47,410 nt of DNA from Candidatus Enterocloster excrementipullorum (GTDB lineage Bacteria > Bacillota > Clostridia > Lachnospirales > Lachnospiraceae), in NCBI GenBank assembly GCA_019119575.1, contig DWWT01000022.1, forward strand, positions 1 through 47,410, written 5' to 3'. Made by a program: the position numbers and the translations under genes. The notes under the pieces are model-generated. The model searched no databases. It was not told where the DNA came from and saw only the letters and a program-made list of their open reading frames with translations. Each line of letters opens with the position of its first letter. The stretch's first letter is position 1. Shown here piece after piece: positions 7,845-15,828 of this stretch.

Positions 7845-7848
7845 AAAA

Positions 7849-8670
7849 ATGAAGGAATATGAGGAAAAATGCATCGCACTGCGGACATCCATAGAACAGC
7901 TTGCCGCAAAGGACATGGTGGTGGCTTTTTCTGGCGGGGCTGACAGCAGCCTCCTCTTAAAGCTTGCCTGCGAGGCAGCCGGAAGAAACGGCCGGAAGGT
8001 ATATGCGGTTACGGTTCATACCAGGCTCCACCCGGCGGGAGATTTGGAGGCCGCAGAGCGGACTGCCAGGGAGACAGGGGCGATTCACAGGATTCTTTTT
8101 GCGGATGAGCTGGAAGAGGCCGGTATCCGGAACAATCCTACGGATCGCTGTTACCGCTGTAAAAAATGCCTTTTTCAAAAAATACGAAGGGAAGCCGAAA
8201 GTCTGGGGACAGATGTTATTTTGGAAGGAACAAATGAGGATGATCTTCATGTGTATCGTCCGGGCATACGGGCTCTTGGAGAGCTGGGAATCTTGAGTCC
8301 TCTGGCGCAGGCTGGCCTCACCAAGGCAGAGGTACGCCGCCTGGCCGGAGAATACGGCCTGTCTGCTGCAAACCGGCCGGCCGCGCCCTGTCTGGCTACC
8401 CGTTTTCCCTATGGAGCCCGCCTGTCTTATGAGACGATGGAGAAAATCAACCAGGCGGAGGAATACATTCGGGGACTTGGCTTTTATAATGTGCGGATAC
8501 GGCTTCATGGAGACATCGCCCGGATTGAGGTGGATTCCCGGGATATGGATCGGCTTTTTGCGGAAAGGCAGAAGCTGACAGAGTATATGAAAGATATGGG
8601 ATTTGTATATGTGACCCTGGATCTGGAGGGATTTCGGTCGGGAAGTATGGATGTGGGGATTGTAAAATGA
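7849..8670 (+). CDS. larE: LarE, ATP-dependent sacrificial sulfur transferase
   Basis: A 273-residue PP-loop enzyme that adenylates and thiolates the two carboxylates of the LarB product. The PP-loop SGGADSS (residues 28-34) is near the N-terminus. C181 in APCLATRFPYG lies at the position of the sacrificial cysteine of the Lactobacillus enzyme. A second cysteine cluster, RCYRCKKC (C101, C104, C107), is also present. LarE forms with extra cysteines are thought to carry an iron-sulfur cluster that supplies sulfur without self-sacrifice, so this protein may be that kind, but this is inference. The start ATG at 7849 is 4 bp behind the larC stop. The open frame extends upstream inside larC but that part matches no family. 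A bidirectional terminator follows. Confidence 0.93.
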   Translation: MKEYEEKCIALRTSIEQLAAKDMVVAFSGGADSSLLLKLACEAAGRNGRKVYAVTVHTRLHPAGDLEAAERTARETGAIHRILFADELEEAGIRNNPTDRCYRCKKCLFQKIRREAESLGTDVILEGTNEDDLHVYRPGIRALGELGILSPLAQAGLTKAEVRRLAGEYGLSAANRPAAPCLATRFPYGARLSYETMEKINQAEEYIRGLGFYNVRIRLHGDIARIEVDSRDMDRLFAERQKLTEYMKDMGFVYVTLDLEGFRSGSMDVGIVK

Positions 8671-8704
8671 AAGGTGCGGGATGCCGGAGGGTGTCCCGCA
8701 CTTT
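8671..8704. terminator. Bidirectional terminator between larE and the CdaR-type gene
   Basis: GTGCGGGA (8674-8681) pairs with TCCCGCAC (8694-8701), with AAG before and TTT after the stem extending the pairing. The hairpin lies exactly between the stops of two convergent genes, with T-rich sequence on the exit side in both directions. Confidence 0.8.
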
Positions 8705-8705
8705 G

Positions 8706-9839
8706 CTATTGGGGAGGCTGCCCGGCCTTGTCGGCATTTTCCATCCGATTTGTATCTGCCGTTCCTGCAGCCCGCAGCGCCATATACAGAACCGCCCCCT
8801 CGCGAAAAGAGCGGGGGTCGTAACCGCAGAGGCGCCGGATCCGTCCTAGGCGGTATTGAAGGGTATTTTTGTGGAGAAAAAGGCGCCTGCATGTACGAAC
8901 CAGGGACTGATCTTCTTCAAAATAGGCCGCGAGGAGAGCCTGATCCTCAGGAGACAGGACAGCAATTGTCTTTTGGAGGAAACGCGATCTGGCGTCAGCG
9001 GGACAGCCGGATAAAATCAGATCCAAATCCAGTTCCTCATAAGAAGCCAGAAAACGTCCGTCCGCGAGGCTTTCGGCAGCGGTCACGGCATCCTGGTAGG
9101 ACAGTGACTGCTGGAGGATGCTTCTGGGACTCCCAACGCCGATGCGCAGAATATCCTTCAGCTCCTCGCCGAGAGCTTTGAATAAGGGAAGGAGCTTGGA
9201 GAGCTGCCGGTCTTTAAAAAAAAGGACGTATTCGCCCGGATAGAAAAAGGCGTACAGAGGAGAACCGGCCCGTTCCAGAACTCCGCTGACACGCTGCTGT
9301 ATAAGGGGAAGATTGCCCGGATTATACCGGGTATCCAGGCGAATAACCAGGGTGCGGTAGAGATCGGACCGATCAATGCGGTATTCTTCTAAAAATGCGT
9401 CCAGCCAGGCCTGGGTGATAGGAATCCCCTTTGCCAGCGAATCTATAATATAGTGGAGTGAGCTTTGACGCTGGCTTCCCTGTACATAGAGATCCCGCTC
9501 CCGCAGGAGCATGTCCGTGATCCGGCGTGCAAGAGCCCCATACCCGCGTACAGCGTCGACCTCCCCGGTGATGCCGATGGCCGCAATGATAGCGCCATGG
9601 TAAAAGACAGGAAGATTTACTCCCCTTCTTGCCCCGTAAAAGAGGCCGTCATCCTTTACCTCTATGGTATCGCCGGCCAGAATGGCCCGCCGTCCCGCTT
9701 CATGGAATGATCCGATCCGGCCCGGTGCCGTGCTGGCCAGAACGATTCCCTCCGCGTTTATGAAATTGATATCAAATCCGCAGATGCTTTTGACAGTATC
9801 CACAATCTGCTGAGCTGTTTTTTGGCTGATGGTTTCCAC
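8706..9839 (-). CDS. CdaR/PucR-type transcriptional regulator (sugar diacid family)
   Basis: A 377-residue regulator. The N-terminal domain (about residues 1-130, with TAQQIVDTVKSICGFDINFINAEG and GVNLPVFYHGAIIAAIGITG) matches the putative sugar-diacid recognition domain. The C-terminal helix-turn-helix reads LVRTCRRLFLHKNTLQYRLGRI, typical of PucR/CdaR. Characterised members activate glycerate, glucarate and galactarate use. The gene is divergent from a glycerate kinase, which strongly suggests that it controls that gene. I place the start at the GTG at 9839 because AAAGGAG sits 8 bases upstream and the alignment begins here; an in-frame ATG at 9869 would add ten basic residues that overlap the ribosome binding site. 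It ends against larE, with a shared terminator. Confidence 0.85.
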   Translation of the reverse strand: METISQKTAQQIVDTVKSICGFDINFINAEGIVLASTAPGRIGSFHEAGRRAILAGDTIEVKDDGLFYGARRGVNLPVFYHGAIIAAIGITGEVDAVRGYGALARRITDMLLRERDLYVQGSQRQSSLHYIIDSLAKGIPITQAWLDAFLEEYRIDRSDLYRTLVIRLDTRYNPGNLPLIQQRVSGVLERAGSPLYAFFYPGEYVLFFKDRQLSKLLPLFKALGEELKDILRIGVGSPRSILQQSLSYQDAVTAAESLADGRFLASYEELDLDLILSGCPADARSRFLQKTIAVLSPEDQALLAAYFEEDQSLVRTCRRLFLHKNTLQYRLGRIRRLCGYDPRSFREGAVLYMALRAAGTADTNRMENADKAGQPPQ

Positions 9840-9869
9840 AGGCAGCGCTCCTTTCCGGCGGTTTTTCAT

Positions 9870-10058
9870 TCTCGGACATATGAAGAGTGAGAATGCGTAT
9901 AGTTCTCATGTGATTATTATATATAACATAAATTTAGAAAATAATCCATACATATTTGTTATTTGTAACATTTAAAAGAAAAAAAAATCTGCTACAATAA
10001 AAGATAGAGAGATCTTGACACAGAAGGAAACTATGCGGTGAAAAAGAGGAGGAAGCAG
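9870..10058. promoter_or_regulatory. Divergent control region, CdaR-type regulator / glycerate kinase
   Basis: A strongly A/T-rich interval, in contrast to its flanks. A -10-like TACAAT (9993-9998) faces the kinase gene; a good -35 box is missing, as expected for an activator-dependent promoter. The segment ATTTGTTATTTGTAAC (9953-9968) holds two TTTGT repeats 8 bp apart that could be activator half-sites. Operator assignment is inference. Confidence 0.45.
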
Positions 10059-11201
10059 ATGAAGGTTACAATTGCAATTGATTCATTGAAAGGAAGCCTG
10101 TCCTCCCTGGAAGCAGGGAAAGCGATCGGGACAGGAGTGAAAAAGGCTTGGCCGGAAGCAGAGGTTTGTGTGCGCCCTCTGGCAGACGGAGGCGAGGGAA
10201 CCGTGGAGGCGGTGACGAGCGCTATGGGCGGAGAGATGGTGACGCTGCGGGTGACAGGCCCGCTGGGGGAGCCGGTGGACTGTGTGTACGGCGTAATTAG
10301 GGAGAGCCGGACTGCGGTTTTGGAAATGGCAGGGGCAGCGGGCCTTACGCTGTTAAAGGATGAGGAGCGAAATCCTCTGAAGACAACTACCTACGGTGTG
10401 GGCGAGGTGATTCGGGATGCCGTCAAGCGGGGGTGCCGCCATTTCCTGGTGGGGATCGGCGGAAGCGCCACCAATGACGGGGGAATCGGCATGCTGCAGG
10501 CTTTGGGCTTTGGCATGCTGGACAAAGAGGGAAAACAGGTTCCCTTTGGCGCCCAGGGGCTTGCGGTACTGGAACGGATTGAGGATGGAGAGGTTATGCC
10601 GGAACTTAGGGAATGTACGTTCCGCATTGCCTGCGATGTGACAAATCCTCTCTGCGGTCCCCAGGGGTGCAGCGCTATTTACGGTCCCCAGAAGGGTGCG
10701 GACGCTGAGATGATTGCCGAGATGGACACTTGGATGGAGGCGTATGGAGCCTTGACGGAGGCTAAATATCCCGGTATGGACAGCAAAACGCCGGGCTGCG
10801 GGGCAGCGGGAGGCATTGGCTTTGCCTTCTATGCCTTCCTTGGCGGAGTCCTGGAGTCGGGAATCAAGATCGTCCTGGAGGAAACGCGGCTGGATGATTA
10901 TGTGAAGGATGCGGATATTGTAGTCACCGGAGAGGGGCGTCTGGACGGACAGACCGTTATGGGAAAAGCTCCCATCGGCGTGGCTAAGACGGCAAAAAAA
11001 TATGGAAAAAAGGTGATAGCCTTTTCCGGAAGCGTGACGAAGGATGCCATTGCCTGCAACCAGGAGGGGATCGATGCATTTTTCCCCATCCTACGAAGAA
11101 TTGTAACGCTCGAAGAGGCCATGGACGCGGATACGGCAAGGGAGAATATGGAGGACACCAGCGAGCAGGTATTCCGGCTGATTCGGGCCTTCATGGAGTG
11201 A
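10059..11201 (+). CDS. glxK: Glycerate kinase (GlxK/GarK family)
   Basis: A 380-residue cytoplasmic kinase that phosphorylates D-glycerate, in most characterised members to 2-phosphoglycerate, which enters lower glycolysis. Family features are the N-terminus MKVTIAIDSLKGSLSSLEAG, RPLADGGEGTVEA, VGIGGSATNDGGIGML, CDVTNPLCGP and near the C-terminus VTGEGRLDGQT and GKAPIGVAKTAKKYGK. The ATG at 10059 is preceded by AAGAGGAGG; a GTG seven codons upstream is in frame but would sit before the ribosome binding site. The divergent CdaR-type regulator indicates induction by glycerate or a related acid. The ppdK product earlier in the window acts one step further along the same 2-PG to PEP to pyruvate route. 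Confidence 0.95.
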   Translation: MKVTIAIDSLKGSLSSLEAGKAIGTGVKKAWPEAEVCVRPLADGGEGTVEAVTSAMGGEMVTLRVTGPLGEPVDCVYGVIRESRTAVLEMAGAAGLTLLKDEERNPLKTTTYGVGEVIRDAVKRGCRHFLVGIGGSATNDGGIGMLQALGFGMLDKEGKQVPFGAQGLAVLERIEDGEVMPELRECTFRIACDVTNPLCGPQGCSAIYGPQKGADAEMIAEMDTWMEAYGALTEAKYPGMDSKTPGCGAAGGIGFAFYAFLGGVLESGIKIVLEETRLDDYVKDADIVVTGEGRLDGQTVMGKAPIGVAKTAKKYGKKVIAFSGSVTKDAIACNQEGIDAFFPILRRIVTLEEAMDADTARENMEDTSEQVFRLIRAFME

Positions 11202-11258
11202 AGCGGCAAGGGTGCACCGGCATTGCCGTGAGAAGCCTGCCGCCGGGGGCCTTCCGTT

Positions 11259-12182
11259 TTAGTCGATGATTTCATAATTGCCCCACTGTTCCTTCATGAC
11301 CTCGATAAAGCTTCTGGCGGGACGGCTCAAATAGCCGCTTTTCTTATAGCTGGCCGTGAAATGCCATGTGGGGCGGGTGGAAAGGTGAAAGCTTGCCATT
11401 TCTTCCGGGTTCAAATCCTTCACATAATAGTAAGGAAGAATTCCGCAGCAGAGGTTTGCGCGGATCATGGAGATGATGGTCAGGTTGTTGCCGGTTTCAA
11501 AGAGTATCTGCGGGATAATCCCGGCCTCCGAGAAGATCCGGTCGATGAGAGAGCGCATGGTGGAACTTTTATCCATCAGGACAAACGGTTCATAGCGAAG
11601 CTCGCGGATGTCAATAGTGGCGTACTTGCATCCCGGCGGGACGGGGAGGCTGCCCAGGGGGTGATGACGGGGGATGATGAGGAATAGCTCTTCTTCAAAA
11701 ATGTTTTCATACACATCCTCTGTTTGATCCTTGTCCATCAGAGTAAGGAAGGCGACGTCAAGCTCTCCATTGGAAATGCGCTTTTGGAGAGTACGGACAA
11801 TTCCCTCTGTGGGGCGGACGGAGATGTTTGGAAACCGCTGGTGAAAAACGGCGTACGCCTTTGTAAACATATTGATACCCCGTCCGGCGGTGAAGCCAAG
11901 GGTTAAACTGCCGTGTTTTCCATCCGACAAATCATGGATTTTCTGGTAGGTTTCCCGCTTGATCCGCATCATCTCCTTGGCGTTTTCCACGTAAATCATG
12001 CCGGCCTCTGTCAGGTGCCAGTTGGTTCGGGAGCGGTGGAACAGAGGAGTGCCTAGTTCATTTTCCAGCTTGATGAGCTGCTGGTTGAGGGCAGACTGCG
12101 TGATAAAGAGTTTGGCGGCCGCATGGGTAATATTGTTTTCTTCGGCGATTTGAAGGATGTATTCAATCTGTCGTGTATCCAT
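11259..12182 (-). CDS. LysR-family transcriptional regulator
   Basis: A 307-residue regulator with the N-terminal winged helix MDTRQIEYILQIAEENN ... THAAAKLFITQSALNQQLIKLE ... GTPLFHR, followed by a periplasmic-binding-protein-like effector domain (about residues 90-300). The start is fixed by AAGGAGG six bases upstream on the minus strand. It is divergent from the PPC/DUF296 gene at 12305, the usual LysR arrangement with a regulated neighbour, and converges on the glycerate kinase. The effector is unknown. A nearby target is likely but not proved. Confidence 0.92.
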   Translation of the reverse strand: MDTRQIEYILQIAEENNITHAAAKLFITQSALNQQLIKLENELGTPLFHRSRTNWHLTEAGMIYVENAKEMMRIKRETYQKIHDLSDGKHGSLTLGFTAGRGINMFTKAYAVFHQRFPNISVRPTEGIVRTLQKRISNGELDVAFLTLMDKDQTEDVYENIFEEELFLIIPRHHPLGSLPVPPGCKYATIDIRELRYEPFVLMDKSSTMRSLIDRIFSEAGIIPQILFETGNNLTIISMIRANLCCGILPYYYVKDLNPEEMASFHLSTRPTWHFTASYKKSGYLSRPARSFIEVMKEQWGNYEIID

Positions 12183-12304
12183 ATGCGTTCCTCCTTGGTT
12201 GGCTTATAAGTATTTTAACCTACCAGGGGAGGGAAAGCAAGAAATGTTGAATAAATTGTATGGGCGGACAGCCGCAATAAATCAAAAGAAAGGTGGAAGT
12301 ATCA
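12183..12304. promoter_or_regulatory. LysR / PPC-protein divergent intergenic region
   Basis: For the LysR gene (minus strand) a TTGCTT -35 and a TTAAAA -10 stand about 16 bp apart near 12211-12243. The palindrome CTTATAAG (12203-12210), flanked by GGTT and AACC in inverted orientation (12197-12200 and 12216-12219), lies at this promoter and is a plausible autoregulatory LysR site. No strong plus-strand promoter is visible, so the PPC gene may need activation. Confidence 0.4.
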
Positions 12305-12730
12305 ATGGAATACAGAAAATATGGAAATGATTATGTTTTGCGCATTGACAAAGGGGAAGAGATTTTGCAGACCATAAGCCAGGTCTGCCAGCAGGAGGGA
12401 ATCCTTTTGGGAACAGTGAACGGCATCGGCGCCGTGGGAGATGTAACCTTAGGGGTGTTCAATACCAAGAAGTTTCAGTATGAGTCTGTGGAATACAAAG
12501 GAGATTTTGAGATTGCATCCTGTATGGGAAATATCTCCACTATGAACGGCAATACGTATCTGCACATTCATATGGCGGTGGGAAATTCCAAAGAGGGCGA
12601 AGTCCACGCAGGGCATCTGAACAGGGGAGTGATCAGCCTCACGGGAGAGTTTTTCCTGCACAAGATTGAGGGGGAGGTAGACAGGGAGTATTCGGAGGAA
12701 GTGGGGCTGAATCTGATAAAATTTTCATAG
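12305..12730 (+). CDS. PPC/DUF296-domain protein
   Basis: A 141-residue single-domain protein of the PPC (DUF296) family. The fold is seen from GTVNGIGAVGDVTLGVFN, the metal-site-like THLHIH-type stretch TYLHIHMAVG, and GHLNRGVISLTGEFFL. In plants this domain is fused to AT-hooks, while bacterial stand-alone members are described as putative DNA-binding or metal-binding proteins of unclear role. The ATG at 12305 is preceded by AAAGGTGG; an in-frame upstream ATG at 12293 lies inside the ribosome binding region. It is divergent from the LysR gene and probably its target. I do not assign a function. Confidence 0.8.
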   Translation: MEYRKYGNDYVLRIDKGEEILQTISQVCQQEGILLGTVNGIGAVGDVTLGVFNTKKFQYESVEYKGDFEIASCMGNISTMNGNTYLHIHMAVGNSKEGEVHAGHLNRGVISLTGEFFLHKIEGEVDREYSEEVGLNLIKFS

Positions 12731-12786
12731 GACTTTTATAAATTTGGGATGTCGGACCGTGTCTTGGTTTATTAACTGCGGGAACA

Positions 12787-14130
12787 TCATTTCTTCTCCA
12801 GCCGCTTCAAATCCCGCCCGAAGCGGATCAATACCCCGAAAGCCAGCACCGACGTCAAGGCGGATGTGCCCGGAAAATTAAGCCACAGGCCGGTGAGCTC
12901 CAGAGGGCCGAGGACAACCACCAGGATCACGGGAAAGATCAGGGCGTTGGATACGGAGAGCAGGGATGCGGGCAGAGGACTGCCTATAGCCAGCATGCAG
13001 CTCTGAGTGGCGAAAGAGAGCCAGCGGGTCAGATAGGTGAGTGAAAACAGCCGGATGGCCGCAAAGGACACCGCCATAAACTCTGCGCTTCCCTGGGGGA
13101 GAAAGAGCCGGGTGATAAATGCCGGGAAGGCGAAGAGCAGCAGCGCGGAGCCGATGGACAGGATGGCGCTGGCAGTAAAGCAGCACTGCTCAATGGCCCT
13201 GACCCGACGGTAAGAGCCTGCTCCCCAGTTGTAGCCTACGGCAGGCTGAAGGGAATCGCACATGCCGTAGAGCAGGGGTTGGATAAAGCCGTCCGCGTAC
13301 ATCAGTATTCCGTAGATAGATACGGCCATCTCCCCGCCGTAGCGCAGAAGAAGCACATTCATCAGTATGGAGGTGATGCGGCCGGCTATGTTGTTGAGAA
13401 AGTTAGGGCTTCCGCAGGCGACGATCCGCTTGAGCATCCAGGCCTTGCATGAGGGGCGCACAAAGCGAAGAGTCATTTTTCCTCTTGCAAATGGATAGAG
13501 AGCGATAAGGGCGCAGACAATCATGCCCGTGCAGGTAGCCAGGGCAGCTCCCCATATCCCCCACTTAAATATATATAGGAAGGTAAATTCCAAAACCGCT
13601 GTGAGGGCGGACATGAAAATGTTTAAAAACATGCTTCCACGTATTTGTCCGCATATGCGCAGGTAATTATCCATGGCAAAGATGATGGTTGTCACAGGGG
13701 AGCACAGGGCATAAACGCGAAGGTAGTCTGCGGCGAGCCGTGCCATCTCCCCCTGCGCGCCCATGAGCCCGATGACAGCGGGGGCCGCGAGGAATAAAAC
13801 AGCGCCGGTGAGAGCGCCGGTAATTACGATGAGAAGGCAGGCAATGGTGAATAAATTGTCGGCCTCCTCTTTTTGCTGTTTTCCCAAGCTGATGGCAATG
13901 GGAACGGAGGAGCCCACTCCGATTAAATCCGCCAGGGCGAAATTGATGATGACCAGGGGCATGGCAAAATTCAGAGCCGCAAAGGCTGTCTCGCCCAGAA
14001 ATTGTCCGATAAAAATCCCATCAAACAGCTGATACAGAGCGGAGGCCAGCATGCTCACCGCGCCGGGCAGGGCCGCTGTGAAGAATAATTTCACAGGCGG
14101 AGTCTTTGAAAAAAGAATATCTGAATTCAT
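12787..14130 (-). CDS. MATE-family multidrug efflux transporter
   Basis: A 447-residue integral membrane protein with about 12 hydrophobic segments in two halves. The N-terminus reads MNSDILFSKTPPVKLFFTAALPGAVSML, then LYQLFDGIFIGQFLGETAFAALN, characteristic of MATE (NorM/DinF-like) cation-coupled drug exporters. The start at 14130 is chosen because GAGGTG stands 5 bases upstream; an ATG ten codons earlier has no ribosome binding site. It lies 56 bp downstream of the MarR-type gene on the same strand, so the pair form an operon in which the regulator senses and the transporter exports a toxic compound. The substrate cannot be read. Confidence 0.92.
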   Translation of the reverse strand: MNSDILFSKTPPVKLFFTAALPGAVSMLASALYQLFDGIFIGQFLGETAFAALNFAMPLVIINFALADLIGVGSSVPIAISLGKQQKEEADNLFTIACLLIVITGALTGAVLFLAAPAVIGLMGAQGEMARLAADYLRVYALCSPVTTIIFAMDNYLRICGQIRGSMFLNIFMSALTAVLEFTFLYIFKWGIWGAALATCTGMIVCALIALYPFARGKMTLRFVRPSCKAWMLKRIVACGSPNFLNNIAGRITSILMNVLLLRYGGEMAVSIYGILMYADGFIQPLLYGMCDSLQPAVGYNWGAGSYRRVRAIEQCCFTASAILSIGSALLLFAFPAFITRLFLPQGSAEFMAVSFAAIRLFSLTYLTRWLSFATQSCMLAIGSPLPASLLSVSNALIFPVILVVVLGPLELTGLWLNFPGTSALTSVLAFGVLIRFGRDLKRLEKK

Positions 14131-14186
14131 AAAACACCTCAAAATTAAAATTAGGGTCACTGTTTGGAACGGCGCACATCCGGCAG

Positions 14187-14651
14187 TTATTGCGGAGAAT
14201 CCCCGGAACCGCTGAAAATTCTCTGCTCGAATTCCTGCTGAAGATGCCGGCAGAAATGCTCTAAAACAGTGATAAATTCCGGAGAAAATTCCCGGATCGT
14301 CTTTTCCATGGCCGTCTGTTCCGCGTGATAGAGGGGAGCCAGTATTGCTTCGGCCTGCTCCCTACCTTTTTCTGTCAGGGAAACGGTTTTTTCCCGGCTG
14401 TGCTCCTCCGGGGAGAGGACAACAAGCCCTTCTCTGCGCCATTCACGTATGATGGTATTGACCGTGGTTTTGGGAATCAGCCACTCATCAGAAATCTGCT
14501 TCTGAGAGTGGCTTTTTCCGTCATTTAAAACGTAGAGAATAGACAGGGCGCTGTCCTTTACACCCAGTTTTTTTGCCCCCATATAATAAAGCCCATCAAT
14601 TTTGTTCAAGCTGACGGTCAGACGTTCGATCGCCTCACGCAGGTCGTCCAT
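14187..14651 (-). CDS. MarR-family transcriptional regulator
   Basis: A 154-residue winged-helix regulator. The DNA-binding part SHSQKQISDEWLIPKTTVNTIIREWRREGLV is followed by the wing LSPEEHSREKTVSLTEKGREQAE, both typical of MarR. It is co-directional with and just upstream of the MATE exporter. Its promoter contains two copies of a 14-bp palindrome, one filling the -35/-10 spacer, so it very likely represses itself and the exporter until a ligand releases it. The start ATG at 14651 follows a GGGAAGGGGG site. The family call and the autoregulation model are both strong; the ligand is unknown. Confidence 0.93.
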   Translation of the reverse strand: MDDLREAIERLTVSLNKIDGLYYMGAKKLGVKDSALSILYVLNDGKSHSQKQISDEWLIPKTTVNTIIREWRREGLVVLSPEEHSREKTVSLTEKGREQAEAILAPLYHAEQTAMEKTIREFSPEFITVLEHFCRHLQQEFEQRIFSGSGDSPQ

Positions 14652-14716
14652 AGAAAAATCCCCCTTCCCTATTGGTCTGTTTTTACATGCGGAAGTGCCG
14701 CCGTATTCGATGTATG

Positions 14717-14769
14717 GTACGAATTCGTACTACACGCAGGATTATAGTACGAATTCGTATCATTGTCAA
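14717..14769 (-). promoter_or_regulatory. MarR-MATE promoter with two palindromic operators
   Basis: On the minus strand a consensus -35 TTGACA (14764-14769) and a consensus -10 TATAAT (14741-14746) are spaced exactly 17 bp. The palindrome with core TACGAATTCGTA occurs at 14747-14760, filling the spacer, and at 14717-14730, just past the start site, as GTACGAATTCGTAC. The copies are exactly 30 bp apart, about three helical turns, on the same DNA face. This is a classical steric-repression layout. Confidence 0.88.
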
Positions 14770-14844
14770 GGATTATTTTTCAGACATGTTCCAGGCATAA
14801 AACCCTGTCCATCTCATATATTGAGATAAAAGGAGGGAAAAGGG

Positions 14845-15828
14845 ATGGCAGGGGAGGATGCGGTTTTTAAAATATTCCCAAGGAAGATAAGGGAGCTTTT
14901 GGAGCAGGCGGGAGCGGATTCCGGCGAGATTCAGGAGCTGCGCCTGCGGGCAGGAAGGCCGCTTTTTGTGATAAGCGGAGGAAAGGAGCAGGCGCTCACC
15001 ATCCGGGGACGCTTGGTGCCCGCCGAAGGGGAGAGTCTTCCGGAGGGGCTTTTCCTTGTGAGCAGAGAACAGATCGGGGAAACCGTGGATTTGATGAGCC
15101 GTTTTTCCCTGTATGCGGCGCAGGAGGAAATACGGCAGGGATTTCTCACCATCCAGGGAGGCCATAGAGTGGGAGTAGCTGGCCGGACCCTGGCGGAAAA
15201 TGGTTCTGTCCGCGTGATGCGGTCCATTTCTTTTCTCAATGTGCGGGTAGCCCATGAAAAAAAGGGATGTGCGGATCGTGTAATGCGCTTCCTGTATACG
15301 GAGAATGGAAGGTTTCTCAACACGCTTATCATTTCCCCTCCCCGTCGGGGAAAGACAACGCTTCTGCGGGACATCATCCGGCAGGCTTCGGATGGATGCC
15401 GGGCGGGATCGGGAGAAACATGGATTCCGGGTATCTCTGTGGGCGTGGTAGACGAGCGCTCAGAGCTTGGGGCCTGCTATGAGGGATGCCCTCAGAATGA
15501 TGTGGGTGCCCGTACGGATGTACTGGACTGCTGTCCAAAGTCCCAGGGAATGATGATGCTCGTGCGTTCCATGTCTCCGGATTTGATCGCGGTGGACGAG
15601 ATCGGCGGGGAGGAGGATGCGCGGGCCGTGGAATATGCAGGCAGCTGCGGGTGCGCCCTTGCGGCTTCCGCTCACGGCGGAAGCCTGGAAGAGATCTGGG
15701 AAAAACCGGGACTTAAACGCCTGGCGGAAGAAGGATTTTTTAAGAGGTTTATCCTTCTGGACAAAGAAGGACCTGTAGGACGCGTGAAGGGAATTTATGA
15801 TGAGCGGGGAAAGGAGTGCCTGATATGA
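14845..15828 (+). CDS. spoIIIAA: Stage III sporulation protein AA (secretion-type ATPase)
   Basis: A 327-residue cytoplasmic ATPase of the feeding-tube complex that joins mother cell and forespore. It is related to type II/IV secretion ATPases. The Walker A motif lies in PPRRGKTTLLRDI (about residues 165-177) and the Walker B-like stretch in DLIAVDEIGGEED. Early regions ELRLRAGRPL and FSLYAAQEEIRQGFLTIQGGHRVG are hallmarks of SpoIIIAA. The start ATG follows AAAGGAGGGAAAAGGG. It is the first gene of the spoIIIA operon and overlaps spoIIIAB by four bases. The operon is normally read by SigE in the mother cell; I could not place a convincing SigE promoter upstream. Confidence 0.96.
   Translation: MAGEDAVFKIFPRKIRELLEQAGADSGEIQELRLRAGRPLFVISGGKEQALTIRGRLVPAEGESLPEGLFLVSREQIGETVDLMSRFSLYAAQEEIRQGFLTIQGGHRVGVAGRTLAENGSVRVMRSISFLNVRVAHEKKGCADRVMRFLYTENGRFLNTLIISPPRRGKTTLLRDIIRQASDGCRAGSGETWIPGISVGVVDERSELGACYEGCPQNDVGARTDVLDCCPKSQGMMMLVRSMSPDLIAVDEIGGEEDARAVEYAGSCGCALAASAHGGSLEEIWEKPGLKRLAEEGFFKRFILLDKEGPVGRVKGIYDERGKECLI

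Noticed and set aside
7705..7848. An extended start for LarE inside larC
   Set aside because: The upstream 48 codons overlap conserved larC coding sequence in another frame and match nothing; the ATG at 7849 agrees with the family start.
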